Source of the DNA: DASYXT01 sp035934555
GTDB taxonomy: Bacteria > Verrucomicrobiota > Verrucomicrobiia > Limisphaerales > UBA8199
Direction: 5' to 3'
Assembly (NCBI GenBank): GCA_035934555.1
Contig: DASYXT010000055.1
Span: forward strand, 1 to 64,000
Length of the DNA: 64,000 bases
Notes under the pieces: model-generated
What the model saw: the letters and a program-made list of their open reading frames with translations, nothing else
Database searches by the model: none
What the model was told of the DNA's origin: nothing
Position numbers and translations under genes: made by a program
In this document: one piece after another, positions 52,258-61,880 of the stretch
How positions within the stretch are numbered: the stretch's first letter is position 1
Layout: each line of letters begins with the position of its first letter

Positions 52258-55089
52258 TTATTTTTCCCCAAACGCTCGCGCGATCAGGTCGGTTTGTTCC
52301 TGTTTATGACGCCGGTGCGAGCCGGCGGCCGGCGAAGCGGAAGGCGCGCGCGTCACGCCCGAAAACCCAAAGCGCGCTGAGAGCCTGTCACTGAAGTGAA
52401 TCCGCATATACACCCACGGCCCCATGTTGGCGGGCTCTTCCTGCACCCAGACCAGCGGGATCCCGTCGCGAAACGGCCCCAGTGCCGATTCCAGCAGCTC
52501 GCGCCGCAACGGATATAATTGTTCGAGGCGAATGAGCGCGACATCGTCGCGTTTGGCTTGCGCGCGATGTTCGGCCAACTCGTAATAAATTTTGCCGGTG
52601 CACAGCAGTACACGCTCAATTTCCTGGGGCGGGCGGCCGCTCATATCGGTTAGGATGCGCTCGAACCGTCCGCGGGCACAATCCTCTAAACTCGATACCG
52701 CTTTAGGGTGGCGCAGCAGGCTCTTGGGCGTCATCACGATCAGCGGTTTGCGCCAGGTCCGCAGCACCTGCCGCCGCAAACAATGGAACAACTGCGCGGG
52801 GGTCGTCGGATACACGACCTGGATATTGTCCTCGACGGCAGATAACAGGAATCGCTCGAGGCGCGCGCTGGAATGCTCCGGTCCTTGCCCCTCGAAGCCA
52901 TGCGGCAGCAGCAGCACCAGGCCGCTCAGCCGTTGCCATTTTTCTTCGGCGCTGGCGATGAATTGGTCCACGTAAGGCTGAGCCACATTCCAGAAATCTC
53001 CAAACTGCGCTTCCCACAGCACCAGGCCGTCGGGGTAGTCGAGGCTATAGCCGTACTCAAATCCCAACACTCCGGCTTCCGATAGCGGGCTATTGAGGAT
53101 TTCGACCGGCGCCTGGTCCGCGGCGAGGTGCTGCAACGGCGCCCAGGTGTGACCGTCCTCATAATCGTGCAGCACCGCGTGGCGATGGCTGAAAGTTCCG
53201 CGCTCGCTGTCCTGGCCAGAAAGCCGCACGCGCACCCCGGCGCACCCCAGGCTGGCCAGGGCCAACGCCTCGCCGGCCGACCAATCCAGCGGCTCGGCGC
53301 CCGTGGCCATTTGCTGCCGTGCTTGCAACAGCCGCTTAATTTTGGGATGCGGGTGAAAATCAGCCGGCAACCGCACGGTCGCCTCGAGCCAGCTAGCCAG
53401 CTTCTCACGCGGCACACTGGTATCAGGCTCCTCGCCGGCGGGTTCGGTGCCGCCTTTGTATTGTGACCAAAAGCCGCGCCGCTGGTCGGGGGCCGGAGGG
53501 GTGCCTCCTGCTTGGGACGCCGAGAGCTCCTTTTCGAGTAATTCGCGCCGTTTGGCGGCAATTTCGTCAGCCTCTTCGCGCGTCACTTCGTTCAGTTGCA
53601 GCAAGTGTTCCAGATAACCTTCGCGAACGGATTTGCGTTTGCCAATCGCGCGGTAGAGCACCGGTTGCGTGAAGGCGGGCTCGTCGCCTTCGTTATGCCC
53701 CAGGCGGCGGTAGCCATACATGTTGATCACGACGTCGCGTTTGAATTCGAACCGAAAATCCATCGCTAGTCGCACCACTTGTGCCACCGCCTCAGGGTCC
53801 TCGCCGTTGACGTGAAATATCGGCACCTGCAGCATCTTGGCGACGTCCGTCGCGTAAGTGGTCGAGCGGGCTTCCTGCGGGCTGGTTGTGAAACCGATTT
53901 GATTATTGATGACCACGTGCAGCGTGCCTCCGACCCCGTAGGCGGGGAGCTGGCTCAGGTTCAAGGTCTCCTGGACGATGCCTTCGCCGGCAAACGCCGC
54001 GTCGCCGTGGATCAGCAGCGCCATCCCGCGCCGCCGTTCTGCGTCGCCGACGCGGTCTTGCTTCGCGCGCACACGTCCGAGCGCCACCGGGTTGACAAAT
54101 TCCAGGTGGCTCGGGTTGAAACAAAGTGACAGGTGAACCTTCGCGCCATGACTGGTCACAAAATCGGTGCTATGCCCCAGGTGATACTTCACATCGCCAT
54201 GGCCGGTGCTGGATTTCCAATCCGTGTCGGCGTATTCGCGGAAGATTTGGCGCGCGCTTTTCCCGGCGATGTTGGCCAGCACGTTCAGGCGACCGCGGTG
54301 AGCCATGCCGAAGACGATTTCCTGGATGCCTTCCTCGCCTGCCTTTTCAATCGCCAAATCCAGCAGCGGGATCAGGCTTTCCGAACCGTCCAGCGAGAAC
54401 GTTTTGGCGCCGGGGAATTTGCGGCGGATGAATTCCTCGAACGTGACGGCGTCCGTCAGCCGGGTCAGGATGCGTAATTGTTCCTCGCGCGTGAGTTGCA
54501 GCCGGTTTTGGGTCGTCTCCATGCGGCGCTGCAGCCAGCGACGCACACTTAACTCGTCGATGTGCATGTACTGCACGCCAATCGAGCGGCAGTAAGTATT
54601 GCGCAGGCGCTCCAGCAGCTTGCGCAGCGTCAGCACACCATCCCGGTACTGAAACGTCTCGCTGTAAACCGGCGCGTCCAGGTCCGCCTCGGTGAACCCG
54701 AAGAATTCCGGGGTTAACTCCGCGGGGACTGGCCGGGGCATGCCGAGCGGATCGACCTGGGCGATGCGATGCCCCCGCACCCGGTACAACCGCGTAAGCA
54801 AGTAAACCCGGTCCTGCATTGCGGCAATCTCGGGGTCGGCCAGCCGGCTGCCGGAAGGCGCAGGCCGCCGCCGCGCCGGCGGATTGAAAATGCTGAAGGG
54901 CCGAAACGAGGGCCCGAAACGCGGCTTGGGAAAACGCAACTCCTTATCGGCGACCTCGGAAAAGTACCGCCGCCAATCCGCAGAGACGGAGTTGGGGTCG
55001 CGCAGGTAATCCTCGTACAGGCCTTCGACAAAAGCGAGGTTCACTACGCCGGGCAGTTGCCCGGTTTCGGCTCCATTTCCGTTATTCAT
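52258..55089 (-). CDS. sucA: 2-oxoglutarate dehydrogenase E1
   Basis: This 943-residue protein is the TPP-dependent E1: 'FVEGLYEDYLRDPNSVSADWRRYF' near the N-terminus, 'GMAHRGRLNVLANI' and 'IHGDAAFAGEGIVQE' for TPP binding, 'YGYRRLGHNEGDEP', and 'LLLPHGFEGQGPEHSSARLERFL' in the C-terminal half. It decarboxylates 2-oxoglutarate in the TCA cycle and succinylates the E2 lipoyl group. It is the first gene of the sucAB pair. Confidence 0.96.
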   Translation of the reverse strand: MNNGNGAETGQLPGVVNLAFVEGLYEDYLRDPNSVSADWRRYFSEVADKELRFPKPRFGPSFRPFSIFNPPARRRPAPSGSRLADPEIAAMQDRVYLLTRLYRVRGHRIAQVDPLGMPRPVPAELTPEFFGFTEADLDAPVYSETFQYRDGVLTLRKLLERLRNTYCRSIGVQYMHIDELSVRRWLQRRMETTQNRLQLTREEQLRILTRLTDAVTFEEFIRRKFPGAKTFSLDGSESLIPLLDLAIEKAGEEGIQEIVFGMAHRGRLNVLANIAGKSARQIFREYADTDWKSSTGHGDVKYHLGHSTDFVTSHGAKVHLSLCFNPSHLEFVNPVALGRVRAKQDRVGDAERRRGMALLIHGDAAFAGEGIVQETLNLSQLPAYGVGGTLHVVINNQIGFTTSPQEARSTTYATDVAKMLQVPIFHVNGEDPEAVAQVVRLAMDFRFEFKRDVVINMYGYRRLGHNEGDEPAFTQPVLYRAIGKRKSVREGYLEHLLQLNEVTREEADEIAAKRRELLEKELSASQAGGTPPAPDQRRGFWSQYKGGTEPAGEEPDTSVPREKLASWLEATVRLPADFHPHPKIKRLLQARQQMATGAEPLDWSAGEALALASLGCAGVRVRLSGQDSERGTFSHRHAVLHDYEDGHTWAPLQHLAADQAPVEILNSPLSEAGVLGFEYGYSLDYPDGLVLWEAQFGDFWNVAQPYVDQFIASAEEKWQRLSGLVLLLPHGFEGQGPEHSSARLERFLLSAVEDNIQVVYPTTPAQLFHCLRRQVLRTWRKPLIVMTPKSLLRHPKAVSSLEDCARGRFERILTDMSGRPPQEIERVLLCTGKIYYELAEHRAQAKRDDVALIRLEQLYPLRRELLESALGPFRDGIPLVWVQEEPANMGPWVYMRIHFSDRLSARFGFSGVTRAPSASPAAGSHRRHKQEQTDLIARAFGEK

Positions 55090-55134
55090 CGTGTTTCGGA
55101 ATGCGCCAGGGCCGCCGTGCCTGCTCGCTGCCGC

Positions 55135-55614
55135 TCAGCTCTTGGGTTTGACCTGCAAGGTCGAAATCACTTCCTGCACGCCGTCGGTTTCCATCGCCAG
55201 CAACATCGCTTTGCTGATGTCTTCGGCGGTCGGAACGAAGCCCGAGAGCGTTACCACTCCCGCGGTGGTATTGACCGAAATACTCAGCGCCGACAGGTCA
55301 TGGCTGGTGACCAGTTTCGTCTTTATGGCTGCGGTGATCCGCGCGTCGGCCGTCGCGTTGGCTACCGCCTCGCCGGCTTCCCGCGCCTTACGCCGCACAA
55401 CCCGCCCGGTCCGGGACAAATCCGCCATGATGTCATTGGTGCGCAAGTCCAGAATCTTGAGCTTTTGCTGCACCGCATCGCCGGCCGAGCGCGCCGCGTC
55501 CTGAATCTGTGCGCCGGCGCTATGGACGCGCGCCTGGCCTTCATGGCTGCTGAAATACCACAGGCCCGCCGCGCCCACGACGATGCCAATTATTAGTGCC
55601 AGAAAGATTCTCAC
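55135..55614 (-). CDS. BON-domain membrane-anchored protein
   Basis: This 159-residue protein has an N-terminal membrane helix (residues 3-21), a charged helical stretch and a BON domain ('DARITAAIKTKLVTSHDLSALSISVNTTAGVVTLSGFVPTAEDI', about 93-150). BON domains occur in envelope and osmotic-stress proteins. It is close to sucA on the same strand but 45 bases away. Confidence 0.85.
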   Translation of the reverse strand: MRIFLALIIGIVVGAAGLWYFSSHEGQARVHSAGAQIQDAARSAGDAVQQKLKILDLRTNDIMADLSRTGRVVRRKAREAGEAVANATADARITAAIKTKLVTSHDLSALSISVNTTAGVVTLSGFVPTAEDISKAMLLAMETDGVQEVISTLQVKPKS

Positions 55615-55702
55615 CGCTTTGCCTGCTTCGCACCACGCAATGAGCGGGGTGACTGCGGCTAATTTAATGGGCGGGGGTGGGAAGTCAACCGCGCGGCCGG
55701 CA

Positions 55703-56656
55703 TCATGGATAAGACACCAGCCGGCGGGTGGCGCGTTCCTGCAACCAAATAATATCGAGATTGCCGGGGGAACGGTTTGGGCCGGGGATCAGTTGCTCGG
55801 GTGGGGGAACAGTGCGGGGGTCGAGCCACCGCTTAATCTCGGCGTGGCCGTCCACAAACGATAGCCCCCCTGCCCCATTATGATAGCTGGCCGGCATGTC
55901 CCAGTTGAATTGGACAGACTGCGGTTGATCCGGATAGCCGGTCATGTCGATAAAGAAATTGCCCCAGTTAATCATGTCCTGGCGTTCGTCCCAAAAAAGC
56001 AGCGTGCGCGCCGGGCCCGGGTCGAGTTCGTCCGTCAGTCGTAAGTACAGCCGCCAGGCTGGGCTGGAAACACCCGGGTAGCCGGACTGGAGTTTGCCGC
56101 CGAAGCCGCCTTGCCAGATCATCATCGACATGCTGCGCACGCGCGGGGCCGCCTGGCCGGCATACTGCCCAAACGGAGGCACCACGGTCGAATGGTCGGC
56201 TGGACACTTCCAAATGCCTAACGCGTTTCCACAGTACGGCCAGAGCGGGCTGCGCTTGATGTCCATATTCGGATCCCAATTGGACCGATTGCCGGGGTTG
56301 AAGTCCATGGAGCCGGTGACCCAGACGTATGGGTCAGTGCTCGGGTCGGCCGGACCTCCGACGCTGGCGGCGCTGGCAAAAGTGATCCGATCAGCGCTGT
56401 CGTGGGCGTATTGGACCCAGGCCAACGTGAGCTGGCGCATATTGTTCATGCAGACGATGCCTTGGGCTTTGGCCTTGGATTTAGTAAGGGATGGCAGCAG
56501 CAGCGCGGCCAGAATGGCGATGATGGCAATCACTACTAACAATTCGATGAGCGTGAACGCCGCGCGCTGTGGCAGGGCTGACCGGAAGCTGAGAGCCGGC
56601 CTCCTGCCACTGGGACCTTGCTCCGCAGACCGATGTTGCCGGCGCAACGGCTTCAT
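55703..56656 (-). CDS. Pseudopilin-like protein with prepilin N-terminus (DUF1559-like)
   Basis: This 317-residue protein (ATG 56656) has a prepilin peptidase site and helix 'AAFTLIELLVVIAIIAILAALLLP' (about residues 32-55), a basic N-terminal leader, and a globular part ending in 'FVDGHAEIKRWLDPRTVPPP'. The DGH motif near the end is typical of large pseudopilin-like families in Verrucomicrobiota and Planctomycetota. It is probably exported and may be part of a type II/IV-like fibre; its function is unknown. Confidence 0.88.
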   Translation of the reverse strand: MKPLRRQHRSAEQGPSGRRPALSFRSALPQRAAFTLIELLVVIAIIAILAALLLPSLTKSKAKAQGIVCMNNMRQLTLAWVQYAHDSADRITFASAASVGGPADPSTDPYVWVTGSMDFNPGNRSNWDPNMDIKRSPLWPYCGNALGIWKCPADHSTVVPPFGQYAGQAAPRVRSMSMMIWQGGFGGKLQSGYPGVSSPAWRLYLRLTDELDPGPARTLLFWDERQDMINWGNFFIDMTGYPDQPQSVQFNWDMPASYHNGAGGLSFVDGHAEIKRWLDPRTVPPPEQLIPGPNRSPGNLDIIWLQERATRRLVSYP

Positions 56657-56749
56657 ATTGGAACGCTCTGACAATACGTGACCTCTGACGCGGCGTCCAG
56701 ACTCCAAACTGCGCATAATGGCTCGGTGAGGACGGGCGGAAACGCCGGA

Positions 56750-56772
56750 GTGCGGACTTTAGCTTTAGTCCG
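56750..56772. repeat. GTGCGGACTTTAGCTTTAGTCCGC palindromic repeat
   Basis: It has the same palindromic wording as the pair at 45385-45504, and lies between asnS and a pseudopilin-like gene. It is non-coding. Confidence 0.65.
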
Positions 56773-56826
56773 CCCTCCGCCCGCCTTCACTGAGGGGGTG
56801 CGTCTTGTTTGTGGTGAGATTCCTGC

Positions 56827-58188
56827 TTAGAATTCCGCACTGCCCGGGGTGCGGGCGAAGGGGATGACGTCGCGGATGTTAGACACCCCGCTGAGGAACA
56901 TCAGCAACCGCTCGAATCCCAGGCCGAACCCGGCGTGGGGTACGGTGCCGTATTTGCGCAAATCGATGTACCACCAGTAATCCTGTGGGTTCAGCTTGTG
57001 AAACTTCATGTTCTCGAGCAATTGGTCGAGCCGCTCCTCGCGCTGGGCGCCACCGATGACTTCGCCGATGCCCGGCACCAACACATCCATTGCCGTCACC
57101 GTTTTGGCATCGTCGTTGAGCCGCATGTAAAACGGTTTGATCTCGCGCGGGTAATTGAACACCGTCACCGGCGATTTGAAGTGTTCCTCAGTGAGGAATC
57201 GTTCGTGCTCGGATTGCAGGTTCTGGCCGTATTGAACGGGGAACTCGAATTTGCGCCCGGATTTTTCGAGGATAGCGACCGCGTCGGTGTAAGGGACGCG
57301 GACGAACGGGCGCTCGACGACAAACTTCAGCCTGTCATGCAGGCCCTTATCGACGAACTTGCCGAACAAAGCGAGGTCTTCGGCGCAATGCTCGACGGCG
57401 TAGCGGGCCATCGCCTTAATGAACTCCTCGCCGAGATCCATATCCCCCTGCAAATCGCAGAAGGCCATCTCCGGCTCGATCATCCAGAACTCGGCCGCGT
57501 GCCGGGCCGTGTTCGAGTTTTCCGCCCGGAAGGTCGGTCCAAACGTGTAGATGTTGGACAGCGCACAAGCGAAGGTTTCCCCTTCCAACTGGCCGCTGAC
57601 GGTGAGGTAGGCGCGTTTGCCGAAGAAATCGGTGGCGGCTTTATCGTCGATGTTGCCCTTGAGGGTAGTGACGCGGAACATCTCGCCGGCGCCTTCACAA
57701 TCGCTCGCCGTAATAATAGGCGTGTGCACGTACACAAAGTCCCGCTCCTGGAAAAACTGGTGAACGGCAAAAGCCAGGCGGCTGCGGAGCCGGAACACCG
57801 CCCCAAACAGGTTCGAGCGCGGGCGCAGGTGCGCAATGGTGCGCAGAAACTCGGGCGTGTGGCCCTTCTTCTGCAAAGGATACGCGGGATCGGCCGTGCC
57901 GACTAATTCAAGGCGGGTGGCGCGCATCTCCCATTTCTGGCCTGCGGCAGGCGACGGCACCAGCTTGCCCTGCACGATGGCGGAGGCGCCGGTGTTGAAC
58001 TGGGCGAGATGCTCACTGCCGGGGACACCGGTATCCACCACCACCTGCAGATTCGCAAGGCAGGAGCCGTCGTTCAGTTCGAGAAAGGAAAAACCCTTCG
58101 AATCCCGCCGGGTGCGGACCCAGCCCTTCACCATCAGGTCGTCGTTGGGTTCGCTGGCGGCTAGAACATGTTTGATTAATGTGCGCAT
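56827..58188 (-). CDS. asnS: Asparaginyl-tRNA synthetase
   Basis: This 453-residue class IIb synthetase has an OB-fold ('MVKGWVRTRRDSKGFSFLELNDGS', about 20-43), motif 2 region with 'GPTFRAENSNTARHAAEFWMIEPE' and motif 3 'GFGLGFERLLMFLSGVSNIRD'. The OB-fold, the length and the motif 2 wording fit AsnRS rather than AspRS. It attaches asparagine to tRNA(Asn). Confidence 0.93.
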   Translation of the reverse strand: MRTLIKHVLAASEPNDDLMVKGWVRTRRDSKGFSFLELNDGSCLANLQVVVDTGVPGSEHLAQFNTGASAIVQGKLVPSPAAGQKWEMRATRLELVGTADPAYPLQKKGHTPEFLRTIAHLRPRSNLFGAVFRLRSRLAFAVHQFFQERDFVYVHTPIITASDCEGAGEMFRVTTLKGNIDDKAATDFFGKRAYLTVSGQLEGETFACALSNIYTFGPTFRAENSNTARHAAEFWMIEPEMAFCDLQGDMDLGEEFIKAMARYAVEHCAEDLALFGKFVDKGLHDRLKFVVERPFVRVPYTDAVAILEKSGRKFEFPVQYGQNLQSEHERFLTEEHFKSPVTVFNYPREIKPFYMRLNDDAKTVTAMDVLVPGIGEVIGGAQREERLDQLLENMKFHKLNPQDYWWYIDLRKYGTVPHAGFGLGFERLLMFLSGVSNIRDVIPFARTPGSAEF

Positions 58189-58846
58189 TGGGAAACGCGC
58201 GCGGCCGCGCGCACGCCCCTAGCTTAGCGAAGGCGGCGGGCCTGGCAATATAGGAAAACCGGTCCGGATGCGAATCGAGTGCGCTTTTATGGCTGGAGCG
58301 AAGACATAAACGCAAAGGCGCAAAGGCGCGAAGGCGCAAAGATGCAGTGAATCAAAAGGAATCTTTGCGTCTCTGCGTCTTTGCGTCTTTGCGTTAAGCC
58401 TGCCCAAACCTCGCCCCACGGCGCTCCCGCCCAACCGCAATCACCACCATTCCCAGCGCAAACACAGTCGCGGCTGTCACCGCCATCGCCGAGGCATATC
58501 AAAAATGTTGGGCGAACAGTGCGCCTTAGGGCTGGAGCGAAGACATAAACGCAAAGGCGCGAAGGCGCAAAGATGCAGTGAACCAAAAAGGAATCTTTGC
58601 GTCTCTGCGTCTTTGCGTTAAGCCTGCCCAAACCTCGCCCCGCGCCGCTCGCGCCCAACCGCAATCACCACCATCCCCACTGTAAACACAGTCCCGGCCG
58701 TCACCGCCATCGCCGAGGCATATGAAATGTTGGGCGAACAGTGCGCCTTAGGGCTGGAGCGAAGACATAAATGCAAAGACGCGAAGGCGCAAAGATGCAG
58801 TGAATCAAAAGGAATCTTTGCGCCTCTGCGCCTTTGCGTCTTTGCG
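58189..58846. repeat. Tandem array of MFS-gene 3' ends joined to palindromic repeats
   Basis: Two extra copies of the last 115-120 bases of the MFS gene (starting at 58401 and 58625; the real gene's copy starts at 58854) are spaced 224 and 229 bases. Each is followed by a palindromic GCAAAGGCGCAAAG element; a further partial repeat lies at 58262-58392. Each tail copy still reads into the stop codon of the MFS protein. Copy 58401 has diverged most. Confidence 0.85.
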
Positions 58847-60100
58847 TTAAGCTTGCCCAAACCTCGCCCCGCGCCGCTCGCGCCCAACCGCAATCACCAC
58901 CATTCCCACTGTAAACACAGTCCCGGCCGTCACCGCCATCGCCGAGGCATATGAAAAATGTTGGGCGAACAGTGCCTCGATCCACGCGATGCTGCCGGCC
59001 AGCAAAACCCCGCATTGATAAGCGAACCCGGGGAGAAAACCGCGAACAGTGTCGGGCGAGAGCTCGTTGATATGGGCCGGGATAACGCCCCACGCGCCCT
59101 GGACCATGAACTGCATCAGGAACGCGCCGAGCACCAGCCAGGCGGTGCCGGGCGCATAGGCCCAGAGGGGAACCAGCACGAGGGCCGCCAGAAACGCCAG
59201 GAGCATCCCCCGTCGCCGCCCCCAGCGGTCCGACAGCCAGCCGAACAGAATCCCACCGGACAACGCGCCCACATTATAGATGACTGCAATGATGGCGACC
59301 TGGCGCGGGGCAAAGCCGCGTTGTTCCTTCAAGAATGTGGGATACATGTCTTGCGTGCCGTGCGAGGCGAAATTCATCATCATCATCAGCGCGGTCAAAT
59401 ACAGGAACAGCCGCCAATTGCGTGCGAGCGCGCGGCCAAGGCCGCTCCAGGACTCGCTGCGCGTCTTCTGCCAGACGGCGGACTCCTTTACCCGGTAGCG
59501 GATGAACAGTGCGAGCAACGCCGGCAGGCCGCCGATGAAAAACATCGCCCGCCAGCCCCAACTCGGGAACACGCCAAAGTAGCAACACGCCGCCAGCAGG
59601 TAACCCACCGCGTACCCTTCTTGCAATACACCTGACAACACGCCGCGCCAGCGCGCCGGCACCTTCTCCATGACCAGCGACGCCCCGACGCCCCATTCCC
59701 CACCCATGCCAATCCCAAATAACGCGCGCAGGATCAGAAAGGTAACGTAGTTCGGCGCGAGTCCCGACAGCACCTCGATCACCGAGTAAAACACCAGGTC
59801 CAACATGAGCGGCAGGCGCCGGCCGTAACGGTCGGCCAGGAGACCGAAAATCAACGCGCCGATGGGGCGGAACGCGAGCGTCGCGGTGACGGTCGCGGCA
59901 ATCGCCGGGATGCCCTTATGGAACTCCTGGGCAATCGCCGGCATGGTGAAAATGACAATGAAGAAATCAAACGCGTCCAGGGTCCAGCCCAGGAAGCTGG
60001 CGACCAACGCGCTGACATAATCGGCTACGACGGGCTCGGGCTCTGCTGGTGCCGGGTTCTGCTGCGTACCCGATAGCGGGCGGTGGTGACCAGGCTGCAT
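58847..60100 (-). CDS. MFS transporter (SHS/MHS-like)
   Basis: This 417-residue protein (ATG 60100) has 12 predicted helices and the MFS motif 'GLLADRYGRRLPLMLDLVFYSV' after helix 2 and 'GWLSDRWGRRRGML' after helix 8. The N-terminal helix reads 'FLGWTLDAFDFFIVIF', typical of sugar-acid, lactate or sialate MFS carriers. It is flanked on both sides by repeat arrays, and its 3' end has been copied twice downstream. Confidence 0.9.
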   Translation of the reverse strand: MQPGHHRPLSGTQQNPAPAEPEPVVADYVSALVASFLGWTLDAFDFFIVIFTMPAIAQEFHKGIPAIAATVTATLAFRPIGALIFGLLADRYGRRLPLMLDLVFYSVIEVLSGLAPNYVTFLILRALFGIGMGGEWGVGASLVMEKVPARWRGVLSGVLQEGYAVGYLLAACCYFGVFPSWGWRAMFFIGGLPALLALFIRYRVKESAVWQKTRSESWSGLGRALARNWRLFLYLTALMMMMNFASHGTQDMYPTFLKEQRGFAPRQVAIIAVIYNVGALSGGILFGWLSDRWGRRRGMLLAFLAALVLVPLWAYAPGTAWLVLGAFLMQFMVQGAWGVIPAHINELSPDTVRGFLPGFAYQCGVLLAGSIAWIEALFAQHFSYASAMAVTAGTVFTVGMVVIAVGRERRGARFGQA

Positions 60101-60118
60101 GGACACGATGGTAAGTCA

Positions 60119-60576
60119 GATGACCCTGCGCGCGAATCAGAAATGTGCGAAGAAAAACGCAAAGGCGCAAAGGCGCAAAGGCGCAAAGGGAAAGTTAGAA
60201 TTCTTTGCGTCCTGGCGCCTTTGCGTCTTTGCGTTAAGAACCCACCGCCCTGCGCCTCACGATGAGCGGCAAGCACCGGCCGCCAGATGACCCTCCGCAC
60301 GAATCAGAAATGTGCGAAGAGCTAATCAACGCAAAGACACCAAGGCGCAAAGGGAAAGTTAGAATTCTTTGCGTCTTGGCGCCTTTGCGTTAAGAATCCA
60401 CCGCCCTGCGCCTCACAATGAGCGGCAAGCACCGGCCGCCAGACGACCCTCCGCACGAATCAGAAATATGCGAAAGCTAATCAACGCAAATACACGAAGA
60501 CGCAAAGGGAAAGTTAGAATTCTTTGCGTCTTGGCGCCTTTGCGTCTTTGCGTTAAGAACCCACCGCCCTCCGACC
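60119..60576. repeat. Three tandem repeat units upstream of the MFS gene
   Basis: Three units begin at 60119, 60286 and 60442 (spacing 167 and 156) with GA(T/C)GACCCT(G/C)CGC. Each carries the palindromic GCAAAG core and a central TTAGAATTCTTTGCGTC. The first two end with a GAGCGGCAAGCACCGGCCGCCA segment that is absent after the third. The array ends against the kinase gene stop at 60577. Confidence 0.8.
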
Positions 60577-61683
60577 TCACAGCCGATCCACGTGTCTCTG
60601 CATCGCGGGTTCCTGCCGTTCGATCGATTCAACCAATTTAAACTGCGTCCGGCAGCGGTCGAGGTTGTGCGCGGGACGGTGAATCCGAAAGTACGTATCG
60701 CCGCTGAGGTAATCGGTCAGAAACCGAATGCCGATTTCGAACGTGATCAGTTTGCCGGAAAACGCGATGTGGGCTTTCTCGGCTTTCGTAAGGAACTGGC
60801 CGGCGGTCGAGAGATAACCTTCGGCGAGCTTGCGAAACATCGGCATTTGCATCTTCACTTTCGACAGGTCCGGCTCGTCTTCGAGGGTGGGGCTCGTCGT
60901 GGTGCGCACCATGTCGCCGAAATCATACAGCGCGCAACCGGGCATCACCGTGTCGAGATCGACGATGCACATCGCCTCGCCGGTAAGCACGTCGAGCATG
61001 ACGTTGTTGAATTTGGTGTCGTTATGCGTAATCCGCTCCGGGATGCGGCCCTTCGCCATCGCCTGCAGAAATACATCCACTATCGGCTCGCGTTCGAGCG
61101 CGAATTGAATCTCGGCCTTCGCATCCTTCGCGCGGTTGTAATGGTCGTTCTGAATCGCTTGCTGCAGCGCCGTGAAGCGTTTGCGGGTGTTGTGAAAGTC
61201 GGGAATGGTCTCGAGCAAGCGTTCGCCAGGCAAATCCACCAGCAAATGCTGGAAATGGCCAAAGGCGCGTCCGGCCTGGTAGGCCTGCGGCGGCGACTGC
61301 ACCGCTTCATAGGTCTCGACGCCTTCAACAAACACGAACGTCCGCCACACCTCGCTGCCGCCGTTCTCGAAGAACGATTTGCCGTCGCGGGTGGGAATCA
61401 CGATCAACGAGCGGCGGGTAACATCGCGCACGTTTTGCGCTTCGAGTTTCTTGCGAATATGGGTCGTCACCCGCATGACATTTTTCATCACCGACCCGGG
61501 ATTTTTGAAAACGTTCTTGTTGAGCTTTTGGTGGATGTACCGAACGCGGGTGCCGCCCTGGTCATACGTGGCGGTGTAGGTTTCGTTGATGTGGCCGATC
61601 TTGAGCGTCTCGGCGTGGAGAATCTCACCGTAAATTTGGAACTTCCGCGAGATTTCCTGCAGTTGCTTTTCCTGGTAAGCCAT
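60577..61683 (-). CDS. Phosphotransferase-family kinase (NahK-like)
   Basis: This 368-residue APH-fold kinase has 'THNDTKFNNVMLD' with the catalytic Asp and 'CIVDLDTVMPGCALYDFGD' with the metal-binding Asp, and the beta-strand 'GGTRVRYIHQKLN' near the N-terminus. It resembles N-acetylhexosamine 1-kinase-type proteins and would phosphorylate an amino sugar or other small molecule; the substrate is inferred. Its stop abuts a repeat array, and its upstream region has a 7-base microsatellite. Confidence 0.83.
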   Translation of the reverse strand: MAYQEKQLQEISRKFQIYGEILHAETLKIGHINETYTATYDQGGTRVRYIHQKLNKNVFKNPGSVMKNVMRVTTHIRKKLEAQNVRDVTRRSLIVIPTRDGKSFFENGGSEVWRTFVFVEGVETYEAVQSPPQAYQAGRAFGHFQHLLVDLPGERLLETIPDFHNTRKRFTALQQAIQNDHYNRAKDAKAEIQFALEREPIVDVFLQAMAKGRIPERITHNDTKFNNVMLDVLTGEAMCIVDLDTVMPGCALYDFGDMVRTTTSPTLEDEPDLSKVKMQMPMFRKLAEGYLSTAGQFLTKAEKAHIAFSGKLITFEIGIRFLTDYLSGDTYFRIHRPAHNLDRCRTQFKLVESIERQEPAMQRHVDRL

Positions 61684-61749
61684 AAAGGAAATAGATTGAC
61701 TGAAGGGCCGGGTAAGTCAAGACGGCGGACTACGGAGGACAGGTCAAGA

Positions 61750-61847
61750 GGTCAGAAGTCAGAGGTCAGAAGTCAGAGGTCAGAAGTCAGAGGTCAGAAG
61801 TCAGAGGTCAGAAGTCAGAAGTCAGAAGTCAGAAGTCAGAGATCAGA
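61750..61847. repeat. 7-bp tandem repeat (RGTCAGA)
   Basis: About 14 copies of a 7-base unit, mostly AGTCAGA or GGTCAGA, lie between the pseudopilin-like gene and the kinase. The unit length is not a multiple of three. It is non-coding and could vary in copy number by slippage. Confidence 0.9.
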
Positions 61848-61880
61848 GATCAAGGCGTACGCTCTAGAGCGACCAATTGA

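Noticed and set aside
58189..58846. Possible CRISPR array in the regular repeats
   Set aside because: The units are 224-229 bases long with conserved sequence throughout and contain copied coding DNA. There are no unique spacers and no cas genes.
60119..60576. Possible CRISPR-like array upstream of the MFS gene
   Set aside because: Only three long, similar units with palindromic cores; no spacers of CRISPR length.
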